Below, in pieces: positions 51,650 through 61,754 of a stretch of 64,000 bases of DNA (within the stretch, counting starts at the first letter, position 1; each line of letters opens with the position of its first letter). Where the stretch lies: contig CAMSTY010000005.1 in assembly GCA_947063875.1 (NCBI GenBank), positions 1-64,000 of the forward strand, written 5' to 3'. Position numbers and translations under genes: made by a program. The notes beneath the pieces are model-generated. The model saw nothing but the letters and a program-made list of their open reading frames with translations, did not search any database and was not told the origin of the DNA. This DNA is from an uncultured bacterium. GTDB taxonomy: Bacteria; Bacillota; Clostridia; Lachnospirales; Lachnospiraceae.

Positions 51650-53377
51650 TTACTCAACGGATATCAGATAGTAATAAATCGGCTGGCCGCCATTGTGCAG
51701 TTCTGCCTCGCAGTCCGGACATGCCTTGCGGACCTTGGCATACAATGCTTCTGCCTCTTCCGGTCTGACATCGCTGCCATAGTAGATGCTGATCAGTTCC
51801 GAATCTTTATCCACCATGGCTTTTATGGTGTCAAGCGCAGTCTTCCCGATACTGCTGCCTACCGCCAGCATTCCGTGATCGCCGATTCCCATGATATCGC
51901 CTGCATGAATCTCCATGCCGTCAATCTGGGTGCTGCGCACGGCATAGGTAATCTGTCCGGTCTTGATGCGGTCCATCTCCTCCAGCATGGCAGCAAGATT
52001 CTCCTCCGGAGACAGTTCCGGAATAAAATTGATCAGCGCCGTGATTCCCTGGGGCACTGTCTTGGAGGGCACCACAATAATCTGCTTATCCTCCACCAGA
52101 TATTTTGCCTGCTCTGCCGCAAGAATAATATTCTTATTGTTCGGCAAAATAAAAACCCGATCCGCGTTGACCTGGTCAATCGCAATAAGCATATCCTCGG
52201 TGCTGGGGTTCATGGTCTGTCCGCCTTCAATCAGATAATCTGCACCGATTCCGCGGAATATCTCTCCCATTCCCTCTCCGACAGACACCGCAATAAAACC
52301 ATAAGGCTTTCTCGGTCCCTGGTTTGCCGTGGTATTATCCATCTTTGCCAGTCTTTCCTCTTTTTGTTCCCTTGCCAGCCTTTCCGAATTCTGAATCAGC
52401 CGTTCCTGATGCTCCTCCCGCATGTTGTCAATCTTTATTCTGGAGAGCGAGCCAAAACCCAACGCTCTCTGAATCGCAAGTCCCGGGTCGTTGGTATGCA
52501 CGTGGACCTTCACGACGTCATCGTCGGAGACCACTACCAGCGAATCGCCGATCGATTCCAGGTAAGACTTAAAGCCTCGCTCAATCTCTTCGTCATACCT
52601 CTCTTCCACGTTGATAATAAATTCCGTACAATAGCCGTAACGAATATCCGAAGTGTCCAGTTCCGACACATCCACGCTGCCCCGGCCAGCTGCGCCGATA
52701 TCAGAAAAGGAGGGTTCATCGGGTTCCTGCGCTGTCTCCTTTGCCGGCCAGTCAACCGCTTGTCCAAGCAAGCCTTCCATGGCGCCCTTCATCACCTGCA
52801 TCAGGCCCTGACCGCCGGAATCCACCACTCCCGCCTGTTTCAGCACCGGCAGCATCTCTGGTGTCTGGCTCAATACCAGGTCGCCATAGGCGATAACCTC
52901 TCTGGCAAATTCTTCCACATCCTTCGTCTTTTCCGCTATCTCCACGGCCTTATCTGCCATTCCCTTTGCAACCGTAAGGATCGTACCTTCTTTCGGCTTC
53001 ATAACTGCCTTATAGGCTGTCTCCGTGGCACGCACAAAAGCGCCGGACAACGCCTGCACATCTACAGTCTCCCGCGTCTTGATCTCCTTGGTAAATCCAC
53101 GGAACAGCTGAGATAAAATGACTCCGGAATTTCCTCTCGCTCCCCGCAAAGAACCAGAGGAAATCGCCCTGGCAAGCGTCTCCATCGTCGGATTTTCAAT
53201 CGCCGCCACCTCTTTGGCTGCTGCCATGATGGTCATTGTCATATTTGTCCCCGTATCCCCGTCCGGAACCGGAAATACATTCAGTTCGTTAATCCACTCC
53301 TTTTTTGCTTCCAATCCCTGAGCGCCCGCCAAAAACGCCTGCTTCATCAGCGGGGCGTCGATTTCTCGTATATTCAC
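51650..53377 (-). CDS. DAK2-domain protein (YloV/FakA-like)
   Basis: 575 residues. The N-terminal DhaL/DAK2 nucleotide-binding domain has FPVPDGDTGTNMTMTIMAA and GARGNSGVILSQLFRG, with metal-binding Asp residues. The C-terminal half (PYGFIAVSVGEGMGEIFRG, GGQTMNPSTEDMLIAI, FILPNNKNIILAAEQA) is the YloV family domain. In Gram-positives FakA with FakB phosphorylates exogenous fatty acids. It is 13 bp after the Asp23-family gene (YloU), a conserved pair. Confidence 0.92.
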   Translation of the reverse strand: MNIREIDAPLMKQAFLAGAQGLEAKKEWINELNVFPVPDGDTGTNMTMTIMAAAKEVAAIENPTMETLARAISSGSLRGARGNSGVILSQLFRGFTKEIKTRETVDVQALSGAFVRATETAYKAVMKPKEGTILTVAKGMADKAVEIAEKTKDVEEFAREVIAYGDLVLSQTPEMLPVLKQAGVVDSGGQGLMQVMKGAMEGLLGQAVDWPAKETAQEPDEPSFSDIGAAGRGSVDVSELDTSDIRYGYCTEFIINVEERYDEEIERGFKSYLESIGDSLVVVSDDDVVKVHVHTNDPGLAIQRALGFGSLSRIKIDNMREEHQERLIQNSERLAREQKEERLAKMDNTTANQGPRKPYGFIAVSVGEGMGEIFRGIGADYLIEGGQTMNPSTEDMLIAIDQVNADRVFILPNNKNIILAAEQAKYLVEDKQIIVVPSKTVPQGITALINFIPELSPEENLAAMLEEMDRIKTGQITYAVRSTQIDGMEIHAGDIMGIGDHGMLAVGSSIGKTALDTIKAMVDKDSELISIYYGSDVRPEEAEALYAKVRKACPDCEAELHNGGQPIYYYLISVE

Positions 53378-53390
53378 CGGTAGGTCCTCC

Positions 53391-53747
53391 TTAATCTATC
53401 ACTCGTACACCTTCTACATAGATATTGATACTGTCCACATCCATGCCGGTGAATTCTTCTACTTTGTACTTTACATTGGCCATCAGATTATCTGCCACGG
53501 CGCAGATACTGACGCCGTAAGCTACAATCACATGAAATTCCAGACTGATATGGCTGTCCTCCACCTTCACATGAATCCCCTTGGTCAGGCTCTCTCTTTT
53601 TAGAAGCTTTACCAGCCCGTCCTTCATGCTGACTGCCGCCATACCGACAATTCCGAAACATTCCACTGCTGTCATTCCCGCATATAATGCAATCACTTCG
53701 GAACTGATCCGGATCTCGCCCAACTTATTATTTATGCGTCCCTTCAT
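53391..53747 (-). CDS. Asp23/Gls24 family protein (YloU-like)
   Basis: 118 residues from ATG 53747 (MKGRINNKLGEIRISSEVI), preceded by GGAGGGGTTTC. The pattern RISSEVIALYAGMTAVECFG and SLEFHVIVAYGVSICAVADN is the Asp23 domain; the longer frame upstream is non-coding. Proteins of this family sit near the membrane in envelope stress. Cotranscribed with yloV. Confidence 0.93.
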   Translation of the reverse strand: MKGRINNKLGEIRISSEVIALYAGMTAVECFGIVGMAAVSMKDGLVKLLKRESLTKGIHVKVEDSHISLEFHVIVAYGVSICAVADNLMANVKYKVEEFTGMDVDSINIYVEGVRVID

Positions 53748-53836
53748 GAAACCCCTCCATTCGAGTTTGCTTATTATTTTCATTATACCATTTTTCACGA
53801 AAACCACAACTGGATTTTTTTTTAAAAGGAACCAGT

Positions 53837-53861
53837 AAAAAAAGCCAGCCGCAACCGGCTG
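53837..53861 (-). terminator. Intrinsic terminator of the amino-acid ABC operon
   Basis: On the minus strand CAGCCG (53861-53856), a 4-nt loop and CGGCTG (53851-53846), followed by GCTTTTTTT (to 53837). It ends the transcript from the glnQ-like gene and separates it from yloU. Confidence 0.8.
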
Positions 53862-53885
53862 ACTTTTCAAAATTCTCCAATCCGC

Positions 53886-54620
53886 TTAAAGCACCTTATT
53901 CAAAAAACTGATGGTCCGTTCCTCTTTCGGATTCCCAAACACTTCTTCCGGCGTTCCTTCCTCAACAATATAGCCATCATCCATAAAAATCACCCGGTCT
54001 GCCACCTCTCTGGCAAACCCCATCTCATGAGTTACCACTACCATCGTCATACCGTCCGCTGCCAGCTGCTTCATAACTTCCAGCACCTCACCCACCATCT
54101 CCGGATCTAAGGCGCTGGTTGGTTCGTCGAAAAGCATGATATCCGGATTCATCGCCAACGCCCGGGCAATGGCAACCCGCTGCTTCTGGCCGCCGGACAG
54201 CTGCCCCGGATAAGCATCGGCTTTATCCGCAAGTCCTACCCGTTCCAGAAGTTCCAATGCTTTATCGGAGGCGGCCGCCTTTTCCATCTTTTTCAATTCT
54301 ACTGGCGCCAGGGTAATATTCTCCCGCACTGTCAGATGCGGAAACAGGTTGAAATGCTGGAATACCATTCCGATATTCTCCCGCACCCGGTTAATGTTGA
54401 TATTGGGATCAGAAATGGGATGTCCGTCCACATTTACCTCTCCCGCCGTAATTTTCTCCAGACGGTTCAGGCAGCGCAGGAACGTACTCTTTCCTGATCC
54501 GGAAGGCCCGATCAGGCAAACCACCTCGCCTTCCTCCACTTCAAGGCTGATCTTCTTTAGCACTTCAAGCTGGCCAAAATTTTTCTTCAGGTTTTTTACC
54601 AGGATTTTTTTATTTTCCAT
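53886..54620 (-). CDS. Amino-acid ABC transporter, ATP-binding protein (GlnQ-like)
   Basis: 244 residues. Walker [17 protein letters not shown]-loop [15 protein letters not shown], signature [15 protein letters not shown], Walker [16 protein letters not shown] and the switch His in [13 protein letters not shown] are all intact. The family belongs to polar amino-acid importers (PAAT). It overlaps the permease gene by 11 bp and is the third gene of the operon. Confidence 0.95.
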   Translation of the reverse strand: MENKKILVKNLKKNFGQLEVLKKISLEVEEGEVVCLIGPSGSGKSTFLRCLNRLEKITAGEVNVDGHPISDPNININRVRENIGMVFQHFNLFPHLTVRENITLAPVELKKMEKAAASDKALELLERVGLADKADAYPGQLSGGQKQRVAIARALAMNPDIMLFDEPTSALDPEMVGEVLEVMKQLAADGMTMVVVTHEMGFAREVADRVIFMDDGYIVEEGTPEEVFGNPKEERTISFLNKVL

Positions 54621-55290
54621 AGGACACCTTCCTCTCTACCAGCAAAGCAATCTTGGAAAGAGCCGTACATACCACCAGATAAAACGCGGCCACTACCAGC
54701 CAGATTGCCATCACCCTCGAGGCCGAATTGGCGGCGATAATCTTGCCATTCTGGGTCAGTTCCCGAATGCCGATCACGGAAATCAGGGAGGTATCCTTCA
54801 TGGAAATGATGAACTGATTGATGATGGACGGCAGCATGGTGCGAAACGCCTGCGGCAGGATCACTTTGCTCATCGCCTTGCTGTAGGGAAGTCCCAAGCT
54901 GCGCGCGGCCTCCATCTGGCCCTTGTCAACCGCCTCAATTCCGCCGCGGATAATCTCCGCCATATAAGCGCCGGCGTTCAGGCTCAGCGTGACTGCCCCT
55001 GCCGTAAAATTGCCGCCGATATTGCTCCAGGAAAAACCGTAGGGGCGCAGCACCTGGCTCAAGCCATAAAATATGATCATCACCTGCACCATCAGAGGCG
55101 TTCCCCGGATGATGTCAATATAAAGATTGGCAATCATCTTAAGCGGCGTAACTCCCGACACCTTAAACAGTCCGAAAATCACTCCCAGGACCGTCGCGCA
55201 AATCAACGAAATCGCAGTCAGTTTCACCGTCTCTCCCAACGCTATGCAGAAAGAGGGAAAATATTGTACAAGCACCTCAACAAAAGCCAT
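54610..55290 (-). CDS. Amino-acid ABC transporter, permease
   Basis: 226 residues with about five membrane helices. [20 protein letters not shown] at the N-terminus, [16 protein letters not shown] (family signature) and the EAA loop [20 protein letters not shown] that contacts the ATPase. It lies between the binding-protein gene (27 bp) and the ATPase gene (overlap). Confidence 0.95.
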   Translation of the reverse strand: MAFVEVLVQYFPSFCIALGETVKLTAISLICATVLGVIFGLFKVSGVTPLKMIANLYIDIIRGTPLMVQVMIIFYGLSQVLRPYGFSWSNIGGNFTAGAVTLSLNAGAYMAEIIRGGIEAVDKGQMEAARSLGLPYSKAMSKVILPQAFRTMLPSIINQFIISMKDTSLISVIGIRELTQNGKIIAANSASRVMAIWLVVAAFYLVVCTALSKIALLVERKVSYGK

Positions 55291-55317
55291 TTCACCATCA
55301 CCTTTTTTCTAAGTCAT

Positions 55318-56181
55318 TTATTTGGAAATATAGGTATCCAAAATCTCATCGTACTTGCCGCTGTCCTTCATATTTTTAAGGCCGGCGTCAAACTTCTCCA
55401 AAAGTTCCGCGTTCTGTCCTTTCAAAACCGCAAAACCATAGGAGTTGCCATGTTCCATTTCCAAGGGCATTTTAAATGCCGTACCGCGGGAAATCTCATA
55501 GCCGAGCACCGGATAATCCTCAAAGCAGGCTACGGAATTGCCAGCCAGGACGTCCTGGTACATGCTGGAAGAATCCTCAAACTGCATAATGGTAAATCCA
55601 TACTGATCTGCGATGGATTCTGCAAAGGTGCAGCCTTCGGTGCCGATCTTGGCGGCAACCGTCTTCCCTTCCAAGTCCTCATAAGACGCAATGTCGGAAT
55701 CCGCATTTACCGCCATACCCACGCCGGAATCATAGTACGGCTCAGAAAAATCGTACTTTTCTTTCCTCGCGTCCGTGATGGACATCCCGGCAATCACCGC
55801 GTCATACTCTCCGGCTTCCAGGCCAGTTGTCGCGGCAGAAAAGCCTGCCACTACCAATTCATACTCAAATCCCTGGTCCTCGGCAATCGCTTTCAGCAAA
55901 TCCAGGTCGATGCCAACCATCTCACCCTTATCGTTCTCAAACTCAAAGGGGGCAAACGTGGTATCCGTCGCAATCTTATATACTTTATCCGCGGCCTCAT
56001 CGCCTGCCGCTTCTCCCTCTGCTTTTTCAGCGTCGGCCGCCGTGGTATCTTCGGCATCGGCAGCAGCCGTATCCGCAGCTGTTGTGGCAGCAGTCGTGTC
56101 TGCGGCGCCGCTGCCTCCGCACGCGCCCAAGGATACCGCCATCAAAGCAGCCATCGTCAGTGCAATCACTCTCTTTTTCAT
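55318..56181 (-). CDS. Amino-acid ABC transporter, substrate-binding lipoprotein
   Basis: 287 residues. Lipoprotein signal MKKRVIALTMAALMAVSLGA followed by the lipobox Cys at residue 21. A 40-residue low-complexity Ala/Thr/Asp/Glu linker precedes the periplasmic-binding-protein type 2 fold (YKIATDTTFAPFEFENDKGE, VGIDLDLLKAIAEDQGF, DAVIAGMSITDARKEKYDFS). These blocks are typical of the glutamine/cystine/arginine group (family 3). The specific amino acid cannot be told. First gene of the operon, with a structured leader. Confidence 0.93.
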   Translation of the reverse strand: MKKRVIALTMAALMAVSLGACGGSGAADTTAATTAADTAAADAEDTTAADAEKAEGEAAGDEAADKVYKIATDTTFAPFEFENDKGEMVGIDLDLLKAIAEDQGFEYELVVAGFSAATTGLEAGEYDAVIAGMSITDARKEKYDFSEPYYDSGVGMAVNADSDIASYEDLEGKTVAAKIGTEGCTFAESIADQYGFTIMQFEDSSSMYQDVLAGNSVACFEDYPVLGYEISRGTAFKMPLEMEHGNSYGFAVLKGQNAELLEKFDAGLKNMKDSGKYDEILDTYISK

Positions 56182-56215
56182 AATTTTTCCTCCTCATCAA
56201 TAAAAGATTCCTAAC

Positions 56216-56246
56216 AAAAAGGACAACGCAAATAAAAGCGATGTCC
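56216..56246 (-). terminator. Terminator-like hairpin in the leader of the amino-acid ABC operon
   Basis: On the minus strand GGACA (56246-56242), an inner CGC/GCG and TGTCC (56225-56221), followed by TTTTT (56220-56216). It lies between the promoter and the first gene (start 56181). It might attenuate transcription or may instead end read-through from radA. Confidence 0.65.
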
Positions 56247-56281
56247 CCCTTGACCACTGGCTCGCATAAGCCATGGTAGTG

Positions 56282-56310
56282 ATTTTAACATAACTCTTAA
56301 TCAAAGTCAA
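56282..56310 (-). promoter_or_regulatory. Promoter of the amino-acid ABC operon
   Basis: On the minus strand TTGACT (56310-56305), a 17-bp spacer and TAAAAT (56287-56282). About 95 nt of leader with two hairpins follows before the binding-protein gene. Confidence 0.75.
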
Positions 56311-56329
56311 GTAATTGTTTCTAATACAA

Positions 56330-57697
56330 TCAAATGGTTGTGATTGCCTCCCGCACATTTTTTACTCCGTACAGTCGGATTCCTTCTGCCTTTTTGATTT
56401 TTTCGAGGCACACCTGAGGCAGAATGCAGGCCTCGAATCCCAGTTTGGCGGCCTCTCTCACCCTCTGTTCCGCCATTGAGACGGCCCGCACCTCTCCGGA
56501 CAGTCCCACTTCGCCGAAGATTATACACTTTGGGTTCACCGGCCGGTCCTTAAGGCTGGAAACAAGCGCCAGAACAATCGCGAGATCAAGCGCCGGCTCG
56601 TTCATCCTCACACCGCCGGCGATATTGACATAGGCATCGTAGCGGGACATTTCATAATGGCAGCGTTTTTCCAGCACCGCCATCAGAAGGTTCACCCGGT
56701 TATAATCGGTGCCTGCGGCAGTCCTCCTGGCCATACCGAAATTCGTCTGGGCCACCAGGGCCTGCACCTCCAAAAGAATCGGCCGTGTCCCTTCGATCGA
56801 ACATGCCACCACGGCGCCGGAAGCCTCCTGCGGCCTTCCGCTCAGCAGGTATTCCGAAGGATTTTCCACTTCCACCAGCCCCTGTTCCTGCATCTCAAAA
56901 ACGCCGATTTCATTCGTGGAGCCGAAACGATTCTTGACCCCCCGCAAAATCCTATACGAAGCATTCCGTTCTCCCTCAAAATACAGTACGGTATCTACCA
57001 TATGCTCCAGCACTCTGGGGCCTGCCACCACGCCTTCCTTTGTCACATGCCCTACAATAAATACCGAAATCCCCATCCCTTTTGCGATCTGCAGCAAAAT
57101 ATTGGTGGATTCCCTCACCTGGCTGACGCTGCCTGGCGCCGAGGACACATCATCCCGATACATCGTCTGAATGGAATCGATAATTACCACTTCCGGCTTT
57201 GTCTCCCGGATAGCCCCCTCGATATCATCCAGATTCGTCTCACATAAGAACAACAGCTCCCCGCTGATTTCTCCGATGCGGTTCGCCCGCAGCTTGATTT
57301 GCTTCAAGGACTCTTCACCGGAAATATATAAAATTTTGTGTCCCGCGGCTGCCAGATTCCGGCAAACCTGTAAAAGGATGGTGGATTTGCCAATTCCCGG
57401 ATCACCCCCAACGAGAACCAGGGAGCCGGCTACAATGCCGCTCCCCAGTACTCTGTCAAGTTCCCGATATCCGGTGGATATCCGGTCCTGTTCTTTGATT
57501 GAAACCTCGGAAAGCTTCACCGGTTTTGCTGCCTGTCTTGCCGCCCCTGGCACAATGCGCCGCGAACTTTCCTTTTTTGCCACCGGCTCCTCTACCATCG
57601 TATTCCACGCCCGGCAGGCCGGACACTGGCCTGTCCATTTTGCAGATTCATATCCGCATTCCTTACAGAAAAACGCGGTGGTCTTCGCCTTCGCCAT
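56330..57697 (-). CDS. radA: DNA repair protein RadA
   Basis: 455 residues. Zinc finger CKECGYESAKWTGQCPAC (C4) at the N-terminus, Walker A GGDPGIGKSTILLQV, Walker B VVIIDSIQT, the RadA-specific KNRFGSTNEIG and a C-terminal Lon-like domain (DLAIVLALVSSLKDRPVN). It assists RecA-dependent strand exchange. Last gene of the stress operon that begins with the GntR gene. Start 57697 is supported by the zinc finger position. Confidence 0.97.
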   Translation of the reverse strand: MAKAKTTAFFCKECGYESAKWTGQCPACRAWNTMVEEPVAKKESSRRIVPGAARQAAKPVKLSEVSIKEQDRISTGYRELDRVLGSGIVAGSLVLVGGDPGIGKSTILLQVCRNLAAAGHKILYISGEESLKQIKLRANRIGEISGELLFLCETNLDDIEGAIRETKPEVVIIDSIQTMYRDDVSSAPGSVSQVRESTNILLQIAKGMGISVFIVGHVTKEGVVAGPRVLEHMVDTVLYFEGERNASYRILRGVKNRFGSTNEIGVFEMQEQGLVEVENPSEYLLSGRPQEASGAVVACSIEGTRPILLEVQALVAQTNFGMARRTAAGTDYNRVNLLMAVLEKRCHYEMSRYDAYVNIAGGVRMNEPALDLAIVLALVSSLKDRPVNPKCIIFGEVGLSGEVRAVSMAEQRVREAAKLGFEACILPQVCLEKIKKAEGIRLYGVKNVREAITTI

Positions 57698-57713
57698 ATG
57701 TACGCTTATCCTC

Positions 57714-58127
57714 CTAGCGTTTCACCACTTTTACATGGCTTCCTACGCCTTCATTCAGTTCTACGCTTACCACCAGCTTACCGCTCATATTGGTCTTCAT
57801 GCCTCCGACTGCCATGTCATCCACATAGACCTCATAGTCGCTGTCATCCTCCAGCTGAAGAGTGATCCTGGCATCCTTATCCCCTTCCACCATGAACTTC
57901 ACGCCGTCATTCGTCACCATAAAATGCTCCACCGCCGTTCCCGGCACCGATTCATAGACGAACATTCCGTTGCGTTCCAGTTTGGTAATCTCATAAAAGG
58001 TCTTAATCTTATAGGAATCTCCGTCATGCTCGAAATCCTGGAGTTTTGATTTTGTCGATAATTTATAGTTGCCAAAACTGATGGTCCCGTCTGCTTCCGA
58101 ACGAATTAAAGATTCAACTACTGGCAT
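57714..58127 (-). CDS. Hypothetical protein between clpC and radA
   Basis: 137 residues, beginning MPVVESLIRSEADGTISFGN. Predominantly beta-strand (TISFGNYKLSTKSKL, MFVYESVPGTAVEHFMV, VKFMVEGDKDARITLQ) with no signal peptide or membrane helix. I do not recognise a domain. It lies between clpC and radA in the same direction, so it probably belongs to the stress operon. Confidence 0.65.
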   Translation of the reverse strand: MPVVESLIRSEADGTISFGNYKLSTKSKLQDFEHDGDSYKIKTFYEITKLERNGMFVYESVPGTAVEHFMVTNDGVKFMVEGDKDARITLQLEDDSDYEVYVDDMAVGGMKTNMSGKLVVSVELNEGVGSHVKVVKR

Positions 58128-58163
58128 GTCTGTTACCCTCCTGTAAATATGGTGTTGAAATAT

Positions 58164-58200
58164 GGGGCATACTCACCCCTTTACACTATGAGTATACCCC
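58164..58200 (-). promoter_or_regulatory. Strong 12-bp hairpin between clpC and the 137-residue gene
   Basis: GGGGCATACTCA (58164-58175) and TGAGTATACCCC (58189-58200) form a 12-bp stem with one wobble or mismatch pair and a 13-nt loop. No T-run follows on the minus strand, so it looks more like an mRNA processing or stabilising element than a terminator. Confidence 0.6.
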
Positions 58201-58216
58201 AACCGGCAAAAAAACG

Positions 58217-60676
58217 CTAGTTATTTATCAATTCCTTTTTAAAAAATTTCAATCCGTCCCCATCCACGCCGACGGACACCTGCTCCCCTTCCTGGACCGT
58301 ACCATCCAGGATCGCTTCCGCCAGTTTGTCCTCCAGATAGTTCTGGATTGCACGGCGCAGCGGACGGGCGCCATACTTCTCATCATACCCTTTTTCCACC
58401 AGAAACGCCTTCGCTTCATCCTCCACAAAAAGACGCAGGTTCATCTGGCGCGCCGTGCGGCCTTCAATGCTGCGCAGCATAATCGATACAATCTGTTTCA
58501 TATGCTCCTGGTTGAGTGGATGGAACACCATGATCTCGTCAATCCGGTTTAAAAACTCTGGTTTAAACAGCCGTTTCACCTCTTCCATCACCCGGCTTTT
58601 CATCAATTTATAACGTTCCTCTTCATTATCTGAGGAGGTAAATCCCAGACGCTTAGGGGATATGATGCTCTCTGCCCCTGCATTGGAAGTCATGATCAGA
58701 ATAGTGTTCTTAAAATCTATTTTCCGTCCCTGTGCGTCTGTGATATGCCCGTCATCCAGCACCTGAAGCAAAATGTTGAATACATCGGGATGGGCTTTCT
58801 CAATCTCATCAAAAAGAATCACGGAATAAGGATTGCGCCTTACTTTTTCGCTCAACTGCCCGCCCTCATCATAGCCGACATATCCTGGCGGGGAACCGAT
58901 CATGCGGGAGACGCTGTGCTTTTCCATATATTCGGACATATCAACCCGGATCAGTGCATTCTCCGTACCAAACATTGCCTCCGCCAGAGTCTTGCACAGT
59001 TCTGTCTTTCCCACTCCGGTGGGCCCCAAAAAGAGGAAGGAACCGATCGGCCGCCTGGGGTCCTTAAGGCCGACCCGGCCTCTCCGGATTGCCTTGGAGA
59101 CGGCAGTCACTGCGTCTTCCTGGCCGACTACCCTCTCATGGAGGATACCCTCCAGCCTTTTTAAGCGTTCTGACTCTCCCTCCTCCAGCTTGCGTACCGG
59201 AATTTTGGTCCAGCCAGATACCACATCCGCCACCTGGCCCTCATCCACCACCAATTTTCGGGAATTCTTCTCCTTCTGCCATTTGGCCCGCACCTTCTCG
59301 ATCTTCTCGCGCTTCTTTTCCTGTTTGCGCTTGAGATCGCCGGCCTTCTCATAAGCTTCCGCCTTGATGGCAGCCTCCTTCTGCTGCTCCAATGTCTCAA
59401 TATCCTGTTCCAGCTCCTTGATCTCTGACGGCTCGACATAAGTAGTCAGCCGTACCTTCGAGGATGCCTCGTCAATCAGGTCTATGGCTTTATCCGGCAG
59501 AAACCGGTCATTGATATAGCGGGCAGAAAGCCTCACCGCCGCTATCAGCGCATCGTCCGTAATCGTCACCTTATGATGTTCCTCGTAGCGGGGCCTGAGC
59601 CCTTTTAAAATACCGACGGACTCTTCTTCCCCCGGCTCCTCCACGGTCACCGGCTGGAAGCGCCTCTCCAGAGCCGCATCTTTTTCGATATATTTGCGGT
59701 ATTCATCGATGGTGGTGGCGCCGATCAGCTGAATCTCCCCCCGTGCAAGAGAAGGTTTCAGGATATTGGAAGCGTCAATCGCTCCCTCCGCCCCTCCGGC
59801 CCCGATGATCGTATGAATCTCATCGATGAACAGAAGGACTTCCCCATCCTCCTTTACCTCTGCCAGGACCCGCTTGATCCGTTCCTCAAATTCTCCGCGA
59901 TATTTTGACCCGGCTACCATACCGGACAGATCCAGTGTCAGTACCCGCTTACGGGCAATGATCTCAGGGATGTCCCCGGAAGCAATCATCTGGGCCAGTC
60001 CTTCCACCACGGCAGTCTTTCCGACCCCCGGCTCACCGATCAGGCAGGGGTTGTTCTTGGTGCGGCGGCTTAGGATCTGGATCACCCGACGGATCTCCTG
60101 CTCCCGGCCAATAACCGGATCAAGCTTCCCCTCCCTGGCCAGTGCAGTCAGGTCTCTGCTGTAATTATTCAGCGTAGGCGTATTCACTTTTCCGCGTGTT
60201 GTGCGCCCTGGCTGAAGTTCATCCCGGTTCGCCGGTGCATCCTCGCCCATAGCCGACAAAATCTCTATATATAGTTTCTGAACGCTCACTCCTATCGTAT
60301 TCAAAAGCCGGGCCGCCACGCAGTCGCTCTCCCGGATAATAGCGATCAGCAGATGCTCCGTCCCGATCAGCGGAGCCTTAAAGCGCACGGCCTCCCGGTA
60401 GCTGTTTTCCAGCACACGCCGGGCACTGGGCGTATAGGTATTCCTCTCCGCCAGGCCAACCGGCTGATTGGGGGAAATCAGCTGACTGACCAGTTCAATC
60501 ACCTTGTCCGCATCCACACCGCAGTCGGTCAGTACTTTTGCCGCCACACCGCTTCCCTCCTGCAAAAGGCCGATCAGCAGATGTTCCGTCCCCACATAAC
60601 TGTGTTCCAGCTGCTGTGCCGCATCCACGGCTAAACTGATTGCCTCTTTCGCCTGTTCCGTAAATCTGTCTATCAT
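58217..60676 (-). CDS. clpC: ATP-dependent Clp protease ATP-binding subunit ClpC
   Basis: Unfoldase that feeds proteins to ClpP. 819 residues from ATG 60676 ([20 protein letters not shown]), with AGGAGGATG upstream. N-terminal Clp repeats ([20 protein letters not shown]), first AAA module ([16 protein letters not shown]), UVR-containing middle domain ([19 protein letters not shown]), second AAA module ([19 protein letters not shown]) and the ClpP-binding LGF loop in [11 protein letters not shown]. It follows mcsB. Confidence 0.97.
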   Translation of the reverse strand: MIDRFTEQAKEAISLAVDAAQQLEHSYVGTEHLLIGLLQEGSGVAAKVLTDCGVDADKVIELVSQLISPNQPVGLAERNTYTPSARRVLENSYREAVRFKAPLIGTEHLLIAIIRESDCVAARLLNTIGVSVQKLYIEILSAMGEDAPANRDELQPGRTTRGKVNTPTLNNYSRDLTALAREGKLDPVIGREQEIRRVIQILSRRTKNNPCLIGEPGVGKTAVVEGLAQMIASGDIPEIIARKRVLTLDLSGMVAGSKYRGEFEERIKRVLAEVKEDGEVLLFIDEIHTIIGAGGAEGAIDASNILKPSLARGEIQLIGATTIDEYRKYIEKDAALERRFQPVTVEEPGEEESVGILKGLRPRYEEHHKVTITDDALIAAVRLSARYINDRFLPDKAIDLIDEASSKVRLTTYVEPSEIKELEQDIETLEQQKEAAIKAEAYEKAGDLKRKQEKKREKIEKVRAKWQKEKNSRKLVVDEGQVADVVSGWTKIPVRKLEEGESERLKRLEGILHERVVGQEDAVTAVSKAIRRGRVGLKDPRRPIGSFLFLGPTGVGKTELCKTLAEAMFGTENALIRVDMSEYMEKHSVSRMIGSPPGYVGYDEGGQLSEKVRRNPYSVILFDEIEKAHPDVFNILLQVLDDGHITDAQGRKIDFKNTILIMTSNAGAESIISPKRLGFTSSDNEEERYKLMKSRVMEEVKRLFKPEFLNRIDEIMVFHPLNQEHMKQIVSIMLRSIEGRTARQMNLRLFVEDEAKAFLVEKGYDEKYGARPLRRAIQNYLEDKLAEAILDGTVQEGEQVSVGVDGDGLKFFKKELINN

Positions 60677-60719
60677 TGCCAATTTACATCCTCCTGGTCT
60701 GTTTTTCGTTCTTTCATAT

Positions 60720-61754
60720 TTAAAGTAGCTCCGGAAGTTCGCTTCGGATATAGGTCGCCCTGGCCTCATCCAGTTCCTCTTTGCCAAGGGGCCGTTCGGA
60801 GGCTTTCTGCAGATTCGCCGGCTGGATTCCCAGCATCATACGATAGACGGCGCAATCTTCCCTGGTCTTAAGGATTCCGTCTGCAATCCCTGACATCATC
60901 TGCGACAGAAAAATCATCGCGTCTTTGGCGCTCATCCGCCTGGCATATTTCAGCACCCCGTAAGACTTATAAGCTTCATCCGTATACTCCAGCCGGTGTT
61001 TTTCCAGCGTCATCCTGCGCACCTGTTTTTCCTGTGCCAGCAGCTGTAAGGCTACCCGGTTCACCAGATCCAGAATCTCTTTCTCCGTAAGTCCCAGTGT
61101 CTTTTGGTTGGAAACTTCATATAACGCTCCGTAATTCTCACTGCCTTCTCCGTATACCCCACGGACAGAAGCTCCAAAACGTCCCATCTCCGCCACCAGG
61201 CCGTTAAACTTTTTTCCCATGGAAAGAGTAGGCAGATGCAGTACCGCAGAAGCCCTCATGCCGGTTCCCACATTGGTGGGAAACGAAGTCAGGTATCCAT
61301 ATTTTTTATCAAAGGCATAGGGAAAACGTGCATTGATATAGTCATCCATCTGATCGCATCGCGTCCATAACTCCCCCAGATGAAGCCCTGGCGAAAGCAT
61401 CTGAATGCGGATATGATCCGTGCCGTTAAGCACAATTGCGGTATCCTCCTCCTCCGACAGGATCAACCCTGTCGGCGTCTTTTGGGAAGCAATGGTAGAA
61501 TTAAACACCCTGCGCTCCTGCAGAGACTTCTTTTCCAGTTCCCCCAATTCTCCCAGATCGTAATACTTGTAATGCTTTCCGTCCAGAGACCCCAGATTCT
61601 GCAAGCCAAGTTCCAGACGGCGAAGCATCTCCAGACTCTCCTTTTGCTGCAGCCTGGAAGGAAACGCATACTGATTCCAGTTTCGGACCAGGCGCACCCG
61701 GCTGCTGATAATGCCGGGGCGTTTCCGATCCACACATTCAAACCATTTTAACAT
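60720..61754 (-). CDS. mcsB: Protein-arginine kinase
   Basis: Phosphorylates arginines to mark proteins for ClpCP. 344 residues: SSRVRLVRNWNQYAF (nucleotide-binding Arg residues), SEEDTAIVLNGTDHIRIQML with the catalytic acids, and SFPTNVGTGMRASAVLHLP. In the last block relatives usually have Cys-Pro-Thr-Asn; here Cys is Phe (codon TTT). The rest of the fold (LGLTEKEILDLVNRVALQLL) is normal. The start overlaps the mcsA stop by 7 bp. Confidence 0.93.
   Translation of the reverse strand: MLKWFECVDRKRPGIISSRVRLVRNWNQYAFPSRLQQKESLEMLRRLELGLQNLGSLDGKHYKYYDLGELGELEKKSLQERRVFNSTIASQKTPTGLILSEEEDTAIVLNGTDHIRIQMLSPGLHLGELWTRCDQMDDYINARFPYAFDKKYGYLTSFPTNVGTGMRASAVLHLPTLSMGKKFNGLVAEMGRFGASVRGVYGEGSENYGALYEVSNQKTLGLTEKEILDLVNRVALQLLAQEKQVRRMTLEKHRLEYTDEAYKSYGVLKYARRMSAKDAMIFLSQMMSGIADGILKTREDCAVYRMMLGIQPANLQKASERPLGKEELDEARATYIRSELPELL

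Noticed and set aside
51566..53116. 516-codon plus-strand frame opposite yloV
   Set aside because: Antisense to a clear DAK2-domain gene; translated sequence has no motif and biased composition.
54349..56214. 621-codon plus-strand frame opposite the ABC transporter operon
   Set aside because: Spans three convincing minus-strand genes and has no start signal.
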